Below, piece after piece: positions 47,164 to 56,249 of a stretch of 64,000 nt of DNA. Each line of letters opens with the position of its first letter. Position 1 is the first letter of the stretch. A program made the position numbers and the translations under genes. The stretch is from Neorhizobium galegae (GTDB lineage: Bacteria > Pseudomonadota > Alphaproteobacteria > Rhizobiales > Rhizobiaceae), in assembly GCF_017877055.1 (NCBI RefSeq), contig NZ_JAGIPG010000001.1, forward strand, positions 1,488,001 to 1,552,000. Reading direction: 5' to 3'. The notes under the pieces are model-generated. The model did not search any database, had not been told where the DNA came from, and worked only from the letters and a program-made list of their open reading frames with translations.

Positions 47164-49326
47164 TCAATCCTTGTCGTAGAGGCTGGTCAGCGGTTTCTTC
47201 AGCAGGCTTTCGCGCAGCGATCCTTCGCGCCGGAGCAGCGGGTTCGGGCGTGGGGCGCCTTCGGGCGCCGGCGGGCGTTGAAATGTCGGAGGCGCAGGCT
47301 GGTAGGGTGGCGGCTCGGGCGGGCGTTCGCGGCGCAGATCTGCGAAACGGTCGGGGCGGGGTGCCGGGGGGGGGTCGGGTGCAGCAGCGCGCGGCAGCAT
47401 GTCCGGCCGGTAGGGCTCAGGCTGCGGGTTGCCTGCCATGGGCGGCGTCGGATTGATCGTCACATGGCCCGTCGAGCGAATCTCCAGGTTCCAGCGATCG
47501 AGTTCGGCATCGCCTGCCGGCGGGAAATCATCATCCGTGTCTTCCTCGGCACCGGACGCGCCTTCCGGGAAGGGTGCCGTCGCGGTGGAGTAGCTTTGCT
47601 GGAAGGCGGAAATGTCCGGGCCGCTGACGGCGCGCATACGTGCGATCACCGTGCGCAGATCGACGGTATCCGGCGTATCCTCCGTGCCCTTGTCGGCGAC
47701 GCCGTTGGCCTTCGGCAGGTATTTTTTCTCGACGCGGGCAAACCGCATGCGCATCGGCACGGAAATCGCCTCGCCGAAGGCGATAGCCTCGCCATTGCCG
47801 ATCGACGATAGAAAACTGGTCGTGGAGATCGACGAGTTGGGGATCGCCGACTTGATGATTTCCTGGTCGCGGTCGTTGGACAGCCGCATGGCGAACACCG
47901 TCGAGCACTGCGACAGGATCGTCTGGTCGAGCTCGCCGGGGCGCTGGGTGATCACACCGAGCGAGACGCCGTATTTGCGGCCTTCCTTGGCGATACGCGA
48001 AATGGCCTGTCTCGTCGGGAAGAAGCCGAGTTCTCGGTCGGCCGGCACGTAGCGGTGCGCTTCTTCGCAGACGACCAGCATGTGGATGGCGCCATTGCTC
48101 CAGAGCGCCAGTTCAAACGCCATGCGGCAGAGAATCGAGGCAACGGAATTGACGACTTCCGACGGGATGCCGGCGAGCTGGAAGGTCGAGATCGGTCGGT
48201 CTCCGCCAGGGATGCGGAAGATATAGGCGATCGTCTCCATGATCGTGTCGTTGATCGTGTTGTTGGAGAACATGAAGTGGTAGCGCGGATCGTTGATCGC
48301 CGACATGATGCGCATCTTCAAGGAGCGCAGGAAGGGTTTCTCGCCGCGGCCTTCCAGGCGGCCGATACGTTCGTCGATCAGCGCCAGCAGGTCCGCCATG
48401 CGGTAGGGTACCGGCGTATCGGCGGTGACCGAGCTTTTTTCGGTTGAGCGGCGCATCAGTGAGGTTTCATTGCCGCGGAAGGCGCGTTTGGCCTCCGGGA
48501 TCAGGTCGCGCAGGATGTCGAGTTCTTCCGCCACCGCCGGGCGGCCGCGAAAGACCACTTCGGAAAACTCTTCGAGCCGCATCAGCCAGAAGGGCAGGTC
48601 GAGCGTTTCGGTATCGATGACGACCGCGTGATCGGGAAACGCTGCGGCAAACTCGTTGTGCGGATCAAGGATGAGGACGCGCAGCTTCGGGTCGGTCTCG
48701 ATCGCCTTGTGGAGGAGGAGGGAGACGGCGGTCGATTTGCCGACGCCGGTCGAGCCGACGATGGCGAAATGTTTCGACAGCATCGACGGGATATGGATCG
48801 TCGCATCGATCGTTTCGTCCTGGGTGAGCTTGCCGACCACGCAGGTTTCGTTCTTGCCGGTATCGTAGATGCGCAGGAGGTCGGCGGCACGGATCCGGTG
48901 CGCGACAGCGCCAAGATAGGGATAACAGGAGATGCCGCCGGTGAACTCGTCGAGGCCGTCCGGTCCCTTGCGCACCTCGCCGAGCAGCTCCGCCTCGATG
49001 TGGAAGTTGGTGTTGCCGCCTTCACTCCACTCCTTGCCGCCGGTCTGCATCGCATAGGCGAGCGCCACGACACGGTTTTCGCCGACGCTGATGGAGATCA
49101 GCCGGCCCACGGACCAGAGTTCGGTAAGATCGGTCTCGCCCTGTTCGGCAACGGCGGAAATGGTGGCGTGCGAGCCGTTGCAGGCGACGACGCGGCCAAG
49201 CATGCGGTTGCCCGGTTTCTGGACGTCACGACGATCCTGCTCTCCCGCAGACGTGGAACGGTGCAGATCGTTGTTCAACAAACTCGGGCCCCTATCATTG
49301 GGGTGGCGGATATAGTCATGGCTCAT
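47164..49326 (-). CDS. HerA-like ATPase (DUF87 helicase family)
   Basis: 720 residues from the ATG at 49326; an in-frame extension to 49380 is not supported. HerA/FtsK-type ATPase: an N-terminal beta-barrel (about 40-120), Walker A IVGSTGVGKSTAVSLLL, ILDPHNEFAAAF, the Walker B/arginine-finger region VVCEEAHRYVP, and SNDRDQEIIKSAIPN. HerA-type ATPases translocate DNA, usually with a NurA nuclease in archaea; no nuclease is adjacent here. The last 130 residues are Pro-rich and disordered. Converges on miaA with 7 nt between stops. Confidence 0.85.
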   Translation of the reverse strand: MSHDYIRHPNDRGPSLLNNDLHRSTSAGEQDRRDVQKPGNRMLGRVVACNGSHATISAVAEQGETDLTELWSVGRLISISVGENRVVALAYAMQTGGKEWSEGGNTNFHIEAELLGEVRKGPDGLDEFTGGISCYPYLGAVAHRIRAADLLRIYDTGKNETCVVGKLTQDETIDATIHIPSMLSKHFAIVGSTGVGKSTAVSLLLHKAIETDPKLRVLILDPHNEFAAAFPDHAVVIDTETLDLPFWLMRLEEFSEVVFRGRPAVAEELDILRDLIPEAKRAFRGNETSLMRRSTEKSSVTADTPVPYRMADLLALIDERIGRLEGRGEKPFLRSLKMRIMSAINDPRYHFMFSNNTINDTIMETIAYIFRIPGGDRPISTFQLAGIPSEVVNSVASILCRMAFELALWSNGAIHMLVVCEEAHRYVPADRELGFFPTRQAISRIAKEGRKYGVSLGVITQRPGELDQTILSQCSTVFAMRLSNDRDQEIIKSAIPNSSISTTSFLSSIGNGEAIAFGEAISVPMRMRFARVEKKYLPKANGVADKGTEDTPDTVDLRTVIARMRAVSGPDISAFQQSYSTATAPFPEGASGAEEDTDDDFPPAGDAELDRWNLEIRSTGHVTINPTPPMAGNPQPEPYRPDMLPRAAAPDPPPAPRPDRFADLRRERPPEPPPYQPAPPTFQRPPAPEGAPRPNPLLRREGSLRESLLKKPLTSLYDKD

Positions 49327-49462
49327 CTGTCGGGCCGTTACCCTCCAAACACGCCAACTATATTGTGCCGGGCTTAACAACTCGTGTAGGAAATCGCGTC
49401 ACCGGCGGATGGAAACGGGGCAGCAAAATCAGGCCGATGAGGATTTTTGGTGCATGCCCACG

Positions 49463-49491
49463 TTGACGAACGACATTTATCTGGCTAACAC
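49463..49491 (+). promoter_or_regulatory. Promoter of the ilv leader/ilvIH operon
   Basis: TTGACG (49463-49468), 17-bp spacer, TAACAC (49486-49491). The expected start at about 49498 is only two nt before the leader-peptide ATG (49500), so the leader would be translated from a leaderless or nearly leaderless mRNA. Confidence 0.55.
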
Positions 49492-49499
49492 TTCGCGCC

Positions 49500-49556
49500 A
49501 TGAAGATCTCGATCGCTCTTATTGTGGTGGGAACGCGCATGGGCAGGACGGTGTAA
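49500..49556 (+). CDS. Branched-chain amino acid leader peptide (ilv attenuator)
   Basis: 18 residues, MKISIALIVVGTRMGRTV, then TAA. Seven of residues 3-10 include Ile, Leu and Val (I-S-I-A-L-I-V-V), the regulatory codons expected for ribosome-stalling attenuation of an acetolactate synthase operon. The frame is too short for ordinary ORF calling. It is followed by the mutually exclusive hairpins and terminator described separately. The absence of room for a ribosome-binding site upstream of the ATG agrees with a leaderless start, as reported for the Sinorhizobium trpL leader. Confidence 0.82.
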   Translation: MKISIALIVVGTRMGRTV

Positions 49557-49615
49557 CCGTCCGGCGACAGCCACCCATGCGCGGAAAGACAGGCTCCTCC
49601 AGGGGGCCTTTTTTT
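49535..49615 (+). terminator. ilv attenuator hairpins and intrinsic terminator
   Basis: A long outer hairpin pairs GCGCATGGG (49535-49543) with CCCATGCGC (49574-49582), and a nested one pairs GGACGG (49546-49551) with CCGTCC (49557-49562) around the leader stop codon. The terminator hairpin AGGCTCC (49591-49597) / GGGGCCT (49603-49609) is followed by seven T (49609-49615). The ilvI start is 62 nt beyond. Confidence 0.8.
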
Positions 49616-49677
49616 ATGCCTTCAATCCGGCTCGGAGGAGCCGCCGGTAAAAATCCAGCAGCGAATGGACCAAGACA

Positions 49678-51486
49678 ATGACGAATACGAACACTCAGAC
49701 GCCAGATAACCAGACGCCGGATAACCAGATGACTGGCGCTGAGATCGTCCTGAGGGCCCTGAAGGACAATGGTGTCGAGCATATCTTCGGATATCCGGGC
49801 GGCGCCGTTCTGCCGATCTATGACGAGATCTTCCAGCAGGACGACATCCAGCACATCCTGGTGCGCCACGAGCAGGGCGCCGGCCATGCGGCCGAAGGTT
49901 ATGCTCGCTCCACCGGCAAGGTCGGGGTCATGCTGGTGACATCCGGCCCGGGCGCCACCAATGCCGTCACCCCGCTTCAGGATGCGCTGATGGATTCGGT
50001 GCCGCTGGTCTGCCTGTCGGGCCAGGTCCCGACGACGCTGATCGGCTCGGACGCTTTCCAGGAATGCGACACCGTCGGCATCACCAGGCCCTGCACCAAG
50101 CACAACTGGCTGGTCAAGGACGTCAACGAACTCGCCGGCATCATCCATGAGGCCTTCCGCATCGCCCAGACCGGTCGGCCGGGCCCGGTCGTCGTCGATA
50201 TTCCGAAGGACGTTCAGTTTGCGACCGGCACGTATACGCCGAAGCCGGAGGTCGCCCAGAACACCAGCTATCAGCCGCGAACCCAGGGCGACATCAACGC
50301 CATCCAGGCGGCTGTCGAGCTGATGGCCTCGGCGCGCCGGCCGATCCTCTATACCGGCGGCGGCGTCGTTAATTCCGGCCCGGAAGCCTCGCGACTGCTG
50401 CGCGAGTTGGTCGAGCTCAGCGATTTCCCGATCACCTCGACGCTGATGGGGCTCGGCGCCTATCCCGCTTCCGGCAAGAACTGGCTCGGCATGCTCGGCA
50501 TGCACGGTTCCTACGAGGCGAACATGGCGATGCACGACTGCGACGTCATGGTCTGCATCGGCGCCCGTTTCGACGACCGCATCACCGGCCGCATCAACGC
50601 GTTTTCGCCGAACTCGCGAAAAATCCATATCGATATCGACCCGTCCTCGATCAACAAGAACGTGCATGTCGATATCCCGATCCTCGGCGACGTCGGCAGC
50701 GTTCTTGAAGACATGGTCCGCCTGTGGCGTGCCCTGCCGAAGAAGCCGGCCAGGGCGCAGACCGAGGAATGGTGGACCCAGGTCGACCGCTGGCGGGCTC
50801 GCAAGAGTTTTTCCTACAAGCATTCCAACGATGTCATCATGCCGCAATATGCGCTGCAGCGCCTTTTCGAGGCGACCAGGGGGCACGATACCTACATCAC
50901 CACGGAAGTCGGCCAGCACCAGATGTGGGCGGCGCAGTTCATCGAGTTCGAAGAGCCGAACCGCTGGATGACCTCGGGTGGTCTCGGCACGATGGGCTAC
51001 GGCCTGCCGGCCGCGATCGGCGTTCAGGTCGCCCATCCGGACGCTCTCGTCATCGACGTCGCCGGCGACGCTTCGATCCAGATGTGCATCCAGGAAATGT
51101 CCTGCGCCATCCAGCATAACCTGCCGGTCAAGATCTTCATCCTGAACAACCAGTACATGGGCATGGTTCGCCAGTGGCAGCAATTGCTGCACGGTAACCG
51201 CCTGTCGAATTCGTATACGGAAGCGATGCCCGATTTCGTGAAGCTTGCGGAAGCCTACGGCGCCGTCGGCATGTATTGCGACGATCCGAGGGAGCTCGAC
51301 GGCAAGATCGCGGAGATGATCGCGGTCAAGAAGCCGGTGATCTTCGATTGCCGCGTCGCCAATCTCGCCAACTGCTTCCCGATGATCCCCTCGGGCAAGG
51401 CGCATAACGAGATGCTGCTGCCGGACGAAGCCACCGATGAAGCGGTTGCCAATGCCATCGATGCCAAGGGTCGCCAGCTTGTCTGA
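49678..51486 (+). CDS. ilvI: Acetolactate synthase large subunit
   Basis: 602 residues, thiamine-diphosphate enzyme. FGYPGGAVLPIYDE near residue 40 leads to the catalytic Glu in HEQGAGHAAEGYARS; a FAD-binding middle domain follows, and the C-terminal ThDP motif VAGDASIQM ... NNQYMGMVRQWQ. The first 17 residues (MTNTNTQTPDNQTPDNQ) contain a duplicated QTPDN unit and precede the conserved MTGAEIVLRAL; an internal start at 49729 is possible. Makes acetolactate for Val, Leu and Ile synthesis. Controlled by the attenuator upstream; ilvH follows after 50 nt. Confidence 0.95.
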   Translation: MTNTNTQTPDNQTPDNQMTGAEIVLRALKDNGVEHIFGYPGGAVLPIYDEIFQQDDIQHILVRHEQGAGHAAEGYARSTGKVGVMLVTSGPGATNAVTPLQDALMDSVPLVCLSGQVPTTLIGSDAFQECDTVGITRPCTKHNWLVKDVNELAGIIHEAFRIAQTGRPGPVVVDIPKDVQFATGTYTPKPEVAQNTSYQPRTQGDINAIQAAVELMASARRPILYTGGGVVNSGPEASRLLRELVELSDFPITSTLMGLGAYPASGKNWLGMLGMHGSYEANMAMHDCDVMVCIGARFDDRITGRINAFSPNSRKIHIDIDPSSINKNVHVDIPILGDVGSVLEDMVRLWRALPKKPARAQTEEWWTQVDRWRARKSFSYKHSNDVIMPQYALQRLFEATRGHDTYITTEVGQHQMWAAQFIEFEEPNRWMTSGGLGTMGYGLPAAIGVQVAHPDALVIDVAGDASIQMCIQEMSCAIQHNLPVKIFILNNQYMGMVRQWQQLLHGNRLSNSYTEAMPDFVKLAEAYGAVGMYCDDPRELDGKIAEMIAVKKPVIFDCRVANLANCFPMIPSGKAHNEMLLPDEATDEAVANAIDAKGRQLV

Positions 51487-51536
51487 GACGGGCAGCACAT
51501 CCTTCAACAAAATTCTGAGGAAATGGACCTAAGATC

Positions 51537-52109
51537 ATGAATGCGCATCAACAACCGACCGGATCCGCTTATTTCATCGCGCCTGAGACGGCGAAGGCCG
51601 AAAGCCATACGCTTTCGGTTCTTGTCGCCAACGAACCGGGCGTGCTCGCACGGGTGATCGGCCTGTTTTCCGGCCGCGGCTACAATATCGAAAGCCTGAC
51701 GGTTTCGGAAACGGAGCACGAAGCGCACCTATCCCGCATTACCATCGTGACGCGCGGCACGCCGACGGTGCTTGAACAGATCAAGGCACAGCTCGAACGG
51801 ATCGTGCCGGTGCATCGGGTCGTCGACCTGACGGTGCGCGCCCATGCGCTTGGCCAGGAGCGGCCGATCGAGCGCGAGGTGGCGCTGGTCAAGGTTGTCG
51901 GCCAGGGCGACCGCCGCGCCGAGACGCTGCGACTGGCGGATGCCTTCCACGCCAAGGTCGTCGATGCGACCGTCGAGCATTTCATCCTGGAAATCACCGG
52001 AAAGTCCTCGAAGATCGACCAGTTCGTGGCGATCATGAAGCCGCTCGGCCTGGTCGAGGTCTGCCGCACCGGGATCGCGGCGATGAACCGCGGTCCGCAG
52101 GGAATGTAA
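51537..52109 (+). CDS. ilvH: Acetolactate synthase small (regulatory) subunit
   Basis: 190 residues. ACT domain at about 23-95 (TLSVLVANEPGVLARVIGLFSGRGYNIESL is interrupted here only by my shortening; key residues are the valine-binding Gly and Asn of GYNIES), then the C-terminal IlvH domain from about 100. Binds valine and confers feedback inhibition on IlvI. Co-transcribed with ilvI. An extended inverted repeat (CGGAGATCG 52120-52128 / CGATCTCCG 52172-52180) downstream may help end transcription. Confidence 0.95.
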   Translation: MNAHQQPTGSAYFIAPETAKAESHTLSVLVANEPGVLARVIGLFSGRGYNIESLTVSETEHEAHLSRITIVTRGTPTVLEQIKAQLERIVPVHRVVDLTVRAHALGQERPIEREVALVKVVGQGDRRAETLRLADAFHAKVVDATVEHFILEITGKSSKIDQFVAIMKPLGLVEVCRTGIAAMNRGPQGM

Positions 52110-52180
52110 ACGGCTCGGGCGGAGATCGATGTCTTCCGGGCGCTCGAGATGCTGGCGGGGCGTCGGACGCACGATCTCCG

Positions 52181-53023
52181 CTAGATCATCTCCAACGGTG
52201 CCTTGCGCGATGGCGGGGGGAAGGCGGCGTCGAGCGCCGTCCAGTCCGCCTCGCTGAGATCCAGATCGACTGCTTCGGCATTTTCCGCCACCCGGTCCGG
52301 ATTGGCGGATTTGGGGATGGCGATGACGCCGTCGCGCTCCAGGAGGAAGGCCAGCGCCACCTGCGCCGGCGTTGCCTGATAGGCCTTGGCGATGCGGATC
52401 AGTTCGCCGCTTCTGGCAAGCCGGCCCTGCTCGATAGGCGAATAGGCCATGACCGGGATGCCGCGCTCCTGGCACCAGGGTAAAAGATCGTATTCGACGC
52501 CGCGGCGGGAGAGGTTGTAGAGGACCTGGTTGGCGGCGCAGTTTGCGCCATCCGGCACATCCATCAGTTCCAGCATGTCGTCGAGGTCGAAGTTGGAGAC
52601 GCCCCAGGCGCCGATCTTGCCGGTGCGGCGCAGTTCCTCTAAGCCGGCGACGGTCTCAGTCAGCGGATGTTCGCCGCGCCAATGCAGGAGATAGAGGTCG
52701 AGGCGGTCGGTTTTCAGCCGGTCGAGGCTGCGCTCGCAGGCATCGATGACGCCTTTTCGGCTGGCATTCCAGGGATAGACCTTGCTGACCAGAAACACCT
52801 CGTCTCGCCGGCCGGCAATCGCTTCGGCGGTGATTTTTTCGGCGCCGCCTTCGCCATACATTTCCGCCGTGTCGATCAGTGTCAATCCGAGGTCCAGGCC
52901 GCGCCTCAGGCTCTCGATCTCAATGCCGGCCTTGCGGGCGTCCTCGCCCATCTGCCAGGTCCCAAGGCCAAGCGCCGGGACGGAAATGCCGGAGGGCAGG
53001 GTGACTGTCGGGATATCGGACAT
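52181..53023 (-). CDS. Aldo/keto reductase
   Basis: 280 residues from the ATG at 53023; a 15-codon in-frame extension is not needed. TIM-barrel AKR with the catalytic tetrad visible: Asp and Tyr in [11 protein letters not shown], Lys in LVSKVYPWN, His in LLHWRGE. C-terminal NADPH-binding motif [13 protein letters not shown]. Acts on an unidentified aldehyde or ketone. Converges on ilvH and is divergent from the LysE gene. Confidence 0.91.
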   Translation of the reverse strand: MSDIPTVTLPSGISVPALGLGTWQMGEDARKAGIEIESLRRGLDLGLTLIDTAEMYGEGGAEKITAEAIAGRRDEVFLVSKVYPWNASRKGVIDACERSLDRLKTDRLDLYLLHWRGEHPLTETVAGLEELRRTGKIGAWGVSNFDLDDMLELMDVPDGANCAANQVLYNLSRRGVEYDLLPWCQERGIPVMAYSPIEQGRLARSGELIRIAKAYQATPAQVALAFLLERDGVIAIPKSANPDRVAENAEAVDLDLSEADWTALDAAFPPPSRKAPLEMI

Positions 53024-53198
53024 GGCTGGCCTCGATCTGTCGCTTCTGGAGAAGTCCATCCTACTCACATATGGCTTCGATAGAAGCTGCCAAGTTCCGC
53101 TTGAAGATCATGTCCAACGACATTATCACCGGAACAGCAGGCCATCCGCGAAACGAGATTGTCGAGGCAACCGGGGCGGATTGGCGCTAGGAGAAAAT

Positions 53199-53792
53199 AT
53201 GTCGCTGGAAACCTTTCTGGCCCTTGTCCTGTTCGCCTTGACCACCTCGATCACGCCTGGCCCGAACAATATGATGCTCTTCGCGTCGGGCGTGAATTTC
53301 GGCTTCGTGCGGACGATTCCCCACATGCTCGGCATCGGTGCCGGTTTTCTGTCGCTGCTGATCGCGGTTGGCCTCGGCCTCGGCGCACTGCTGCATTCGG
53401 TGCCGGTCGTCTACACAGCACTGAAATTCGCCGGCGGCGCCTATCTGCTCTGGGTCGCCTGGAAGATCGGCACATCGCGCAGCCTGTCGGATGGCAGGAC
53501 CGGTGCACAGCCGATGACATTTATTGGCGCGGCAGTCTTCCAATGGGTCAATCCGAAGGCCTGGGTCATGGCGGTCACCGCCATGGCAACCTATACGGAC
53601 CCGGAATATTACCTGCCGACCGTGATGCTCGTGGGGCTGGCGTTCGCCGCCGTCAACGTACCGAGCGTTTCGACCTGGGCCGGTTTCGGTTCGGCGCTGC
53701 GCGAATGGCTGTCGGTGCCGGCGCGGCTGAAATGGTTTAACATCACCATGGCGCTCCTGCTTGTCGCGAGCCTCTGGCCAATGCTGAAGTGA
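53199..53792 (+). CDS. LysE/RhtB family amino acid exporter
   Basis: 197 residues from the ATG at 53199 with TAGGAG six nt upstream; the open frame extends much further upstream but overlaps the aldo/keto reductase. Six membrane helices; the family signature [18 protein letters not shown] is in helix 1 and [12 protein letters not shown] in the second half. Exports an amino acid or derivative. It ends 11 nt before nthA, so it could be co-transcribed with the nitrile hydratase genes. Confidence 0.9.
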   Translation: MSLETFLALVLFALTTSITPGPNNMMLFASGVNFGFVRTIPHMLGIGAGFLSLLIAVGLGLGALLHSVPVVYTALKFAGGAYLLWVAWKIGTSRSLSDGRTGAQPMTFIGAAVFQWVNPKAWVMAVTAMATYTDPEYYLPTVMLVGLAFAAVNVPSVSTWAGFGSALREWLSVPARLKWFNITMALLLVASLWPMLK

Positions 53793-53803
53793 GGGAGGCC
53801 GTC

Positions 53804-54445
53804 ATGTCTGCAGATCATCACCACCACGATCACGACCACCACCATCACGGCCATGGGCACGACAACCGCTATACGGACATGCATGCACGCGTCAAAGCGC
53901 TGGAGACGGTGCTGACCGAAAAGGGATTGATCGATCCGAAGGCGATCGACGAGATCGTCGAGACCTATGAGACGAAGATCGGTCCGCGCAACGGCGCCCG
54001 CGTGGTCGCAAAGGCGTGGAGCGATCCGGACTTCGCCGAATGGCTGACGACGGACGCAACGGCCGCGATCGCGAGCCTCGGCTATACCGGCCGGCAGGGC
54101 GAACATATGCGGGCGGTGTTCAATACGCCTGATACCCACAACCTCGTCGTCTGCACGTTGTGCTCCTGCTACCCCTGGGCGGTGCTCGGGCTGCCGCCGG
54201 TCTGGTACAAGGCGCCGGCCTATCGCTCGCGCGCGGTCATCGATCCCCGCGGCGTGCTTGCGGAATTCGGCGTCACGCTGCCGGAGACGAAGAAGATCCG
54301 CGTCTGGGATTCGACTGCGGAACTGCGTTATCTGGTGATCCCGGAGCGGCCTGGCGGCACGGACGGCTTGAGCGAGGAGGAGCTTGCCGACCTCGTCAGC
54401 CGCGATGCGATGATCGGCACGGCGATTGCGGGGCCGCGGCCATGA
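53804..54445 (+). CDS. nthA: Nitrile hydratase alpha subunit, cobalt type
   Basis: 213 residues from the ATG at 53804 with GGGAGG upstream. The metal-claw motif is VCTLCSC (116-122); threonine at the third place marks the cobalt form, and Cys117, Cys120, Ser121 and Cys122 are all present. Residues 5-19 are a His/Asp/Gly cluster ([15 protein letters not shown]), which could store or deliver metal. With the beta subunit it hydrates nitriles to amides in the cytoplasm. The stop overlaps the nthB start by 4 nt. No downstream amidase is present. Confidence 0.95.
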   Translation: MSADHHHHDHDHHHHGHGHDNRYTDMHARVKALETVLTEKGLIDPKAIDEIVETYETKIGPRNGARVVAKAWSDPDFAEWLTTDATAAIASLGYTGRQGEHMRAVFNTPDTHNLVVCTLCSCYPWAVLGLPPVWYKAPAYRSRAVIDPRGVLAEFGVTLPETKKIRVWDSTAELRYLVIPERPGGTDGLSEEELADLVSRDAMIGTAIAGPRP

Positions 54446-55101
54446 ACGGGCCTCATGATCTCGGCGGCCAGATGGGCTTCGGGCCTGTGGCGCCGGAAAA
54501 GGACGAGCCGTATTTCCATGCCGAGTGGGAGAAGCGGGCACTGGGGCTGACGCTGTCCGGCGGCGCTCTCGGTGCCTGGACGATCGACGAAAGCCGCCAC
54601 GCGCGCGAGAATATTCCGCCTGCGGAGTATCTGGGCGCGAGCTATTACGAGATCTGGACACGGGCGCTAGAAATTCTCCTCGAACGCCATGGCTTCGTGA
54701 CCGCCGCCGAGATCGATGCGGGGCATAAGCAGATGGAACCAGTCACCCCAAAACGTATCCTGAAGGCGGAGATGGTGGCGGGCGTGCTCGCCAAGGGTGG
54801 ACCTTGCGACCGGCCCGTCGAGACCGAACCGCGCTTCCAGCCCGGCGACCGGGTGCGGACCCGCAATTTCAATCCGGAAACCCATACCCGCCTGCCGCGT
54901 TACGCCCGCGCCAAGGCCGGCATTGTCGAAGCGGTGCAGGGTTCTTTTGTGTTTCCGGACGACAATGCGCATGGCAAAGGCGAGAACCCGCAATGGGTCT
55001 ATACCGTCGCGTTCGACGCCGCCGAGATCTGGGGCGAGGGGGCAGATCCGATGCTCACGGTTTCGATCGATGCCTGGGAGAGTTATCTTGAGCACGTGTG
55101 A
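54442..55101 (+). CDS. nthB: Nitrile hydratase beta subunit
   Basis: 219 residues. [16 protein letters not shown] at the start, [14 protein letters not shown] around residue 60, and a C-terminal SH3-like barrel ([23 protein letters not shown] is the family landmark; key words RVRTRNFNP and TRLPRYAR). Contributes arginines to the alpha-subunit active site. Overlaps nthA at the start and the accessory gene at the end (14 nt). Confidence 0.94.
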   Translation: MNGPHDLGGQMGFGPVAPEKDEPYFHAEWEKRALGLTLSGGALGAWTIDESRHARENIPPAEYLGASYYEIWTRALEILLERHGFVTAAEIDAGHKQMEPVTPKRILKAEMVAGVLAKGGPCDRPVETEPRFQPGDRVRTRNFNPETHTRLPRYARAKAGIVEAVQGSFVFPDDNAHGKGENPQWVYTVAFDAAEIWGEGADPMLTVSIDAWESYLEHV

Positions 55102-55459
55102 GACCCCGTCGCCGCTGGCCCAATCGCCGGGTCTGCCGAAGTCACCGGAGGGTGACCCGGTTTTTCCAGAACCTTGGGCGGCGGAGGCCTTCGCGATGAC
55201 GGTGCATCTGCACGAGCGCGGGCTGTTCACCTGGAGCGAATGGGCGGAGGCGCTTTCGGGCGAGATCCACAGGCCCGGCCGGGCCGAGGACGCCAGCGAC
55301 TATTTCGACTGCTGGGTGGCGGCGCTTTCGGGGCTGCTGGTCGGTAAGGGTGTGGCGGACGGCGAGACGATCCTGGCGCTGCAGCAGAGCTGGCAGCGGG
55401 CCGCCGAAGCGACGCCGCATGGCCGGCCGATCGAGCTTGCCAACGATCCGCTGCGCTGA
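55088..55459 (+). CDS. Nitrile hydratase accessory protein (beta-subunit-like activator)
   Basis: 123 residues from a TTG at 55088 ([10 protein letters not shown]), five nt after GGGAGAG and overlapping nthB by 14 nt. The sequence resembles the N-terminal half of NthB: FPEPWAAEAFAMTVHLHERGLFTWSEWAEAL. This is the P14K/NthE type activator that forms a complex with the alpha subunit and mediates cobalt insertion and cysteine oxidation in other cobalt nitrile hydratases. Cys4 in the N-terminal STCETPSPL segment may matter for that chemistry. Confidence 0.87.
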   Translation: MSTCETPSPLAQSPGLPKSPEGDPVFPEPWAAEAFAMTVHLHERGLFTWSEWAEALSGEIHRPGRAEDASDYFDCWVAALSGLLVGKGVADGETILALQQSWQRAAEATPHGRPIELANDPLR

Positions 55460-55463
55460 AGCT

Positions 55464-56249
55464 TCAGCTCGGAAACTGCCGGTAACATTCCTCGGCGATC
55501 CGGCGCAGCATGTCGCGGGAGATTTCGCCGGTGACGGCATAACCGAGTTCGCCGTCGATCCAGTAGAAGGTCTCGACAGTGCTGGCGGAGGCGAAGCGGA
55601 AGCTCGTCGTGCGGTTTTCCTTGTTGCGGCCGACGAGCACCGTCAGGCGCTGGCCCGCCTGGTCCTCGTACATGAACATGGCGCCCGGCTTGCCGCCGAC
55701 CGGCAGGAGGCGGCCGCCGACCAACTTGAAGCCCATCGATTGCAGGTTCGGAACCTTGAGATTGGCGATCGACAGCCGCTTGCCGAGCCAGTTGGCAAGA
55801 TGCGTCTCCTCGTTGGCGAAGACTTCGACCGGGTGACGCACCTCGCTTGCATAGACGAGGAAGGCGTTGCGGGCCTCGCGGGGGAGGATTTCAGTGGTGG
55901 CGAGCCGGATTTCCGGGCGTTCGAACAGAAGTGGGCCGTAATGGCCGCCGAGCGCGCCGGCTGCGAAGATGAGCACTGCGGCCACGGCGAGCGCGAGGCG
56001 GCGCGGCGACCGGGTGCTGGCGCGCGTCAAACCGCCGGTGAGAAGCTGGATATCGGAGGGTTTCGACCGTTCATGACCGGCGAAGGCGGCGCGCAATTCG
56101 TCGTTCTGCTCCTGCCAGTCGGCGACCATCTGCGCGGCGTCCGGGTTTTCGGCCAGAAAGCTTGTCACGCGGGCACGGTCGGCCTCGTCGAGGAAGCCGT
56201 CGGCATAGGCGTGCAGTTCCGCTTCGGATACGGATCCGGCTTCGGTCAT
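55464..56249 (-). CDS. Anti-sigma factor of the ECF operon
   Basis: 261 residues from the ATG at 56249, overlapping the sigma-factor stop (ATGA); longer readings run antisense-like into the sigma gene. The cytoplasmic N-terminal anti-sigma domain is about 1-58 (ELHAYADGFLDEADRARV), without a His-Cys zinc motif. One membrane helix at about 85-103 (ALAVAAVLIFAAGALGG), then a periplasmic beta-rich domain of about 155 residues. It sequesters the sigma factor until a periplasmic signal arrives. Confidence 0.9.
   Translation of the reverse strand: MTEAGSVSEAELHAYADGFLDEADRARVTSFLAENPDAAQMVADWQEQNDELRAAFAGHERSKPSDIQLLTGGLTRASTRSPRRLALAVAAVLIFAAGALGGHYGPLLFERPEIRLATTEILPREARNAFLVYASEVRHPVEVFANEETHLANWLGKRLSIANLKVPNLQSMGFKLVGGRLLPVGGKPGAMFMYEDQAGQRLTVLVGRNKENRTTSFRFASASTVETFYWIDGELGYAVTGEISRDMLRRIAEECYRQFPS

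Noticed and set aside
49519..51510. 663-codon minus-strand frame opposite ilvI
   Set aside because: Antisense shadow; ilvI is unmistakable on the plus strand.
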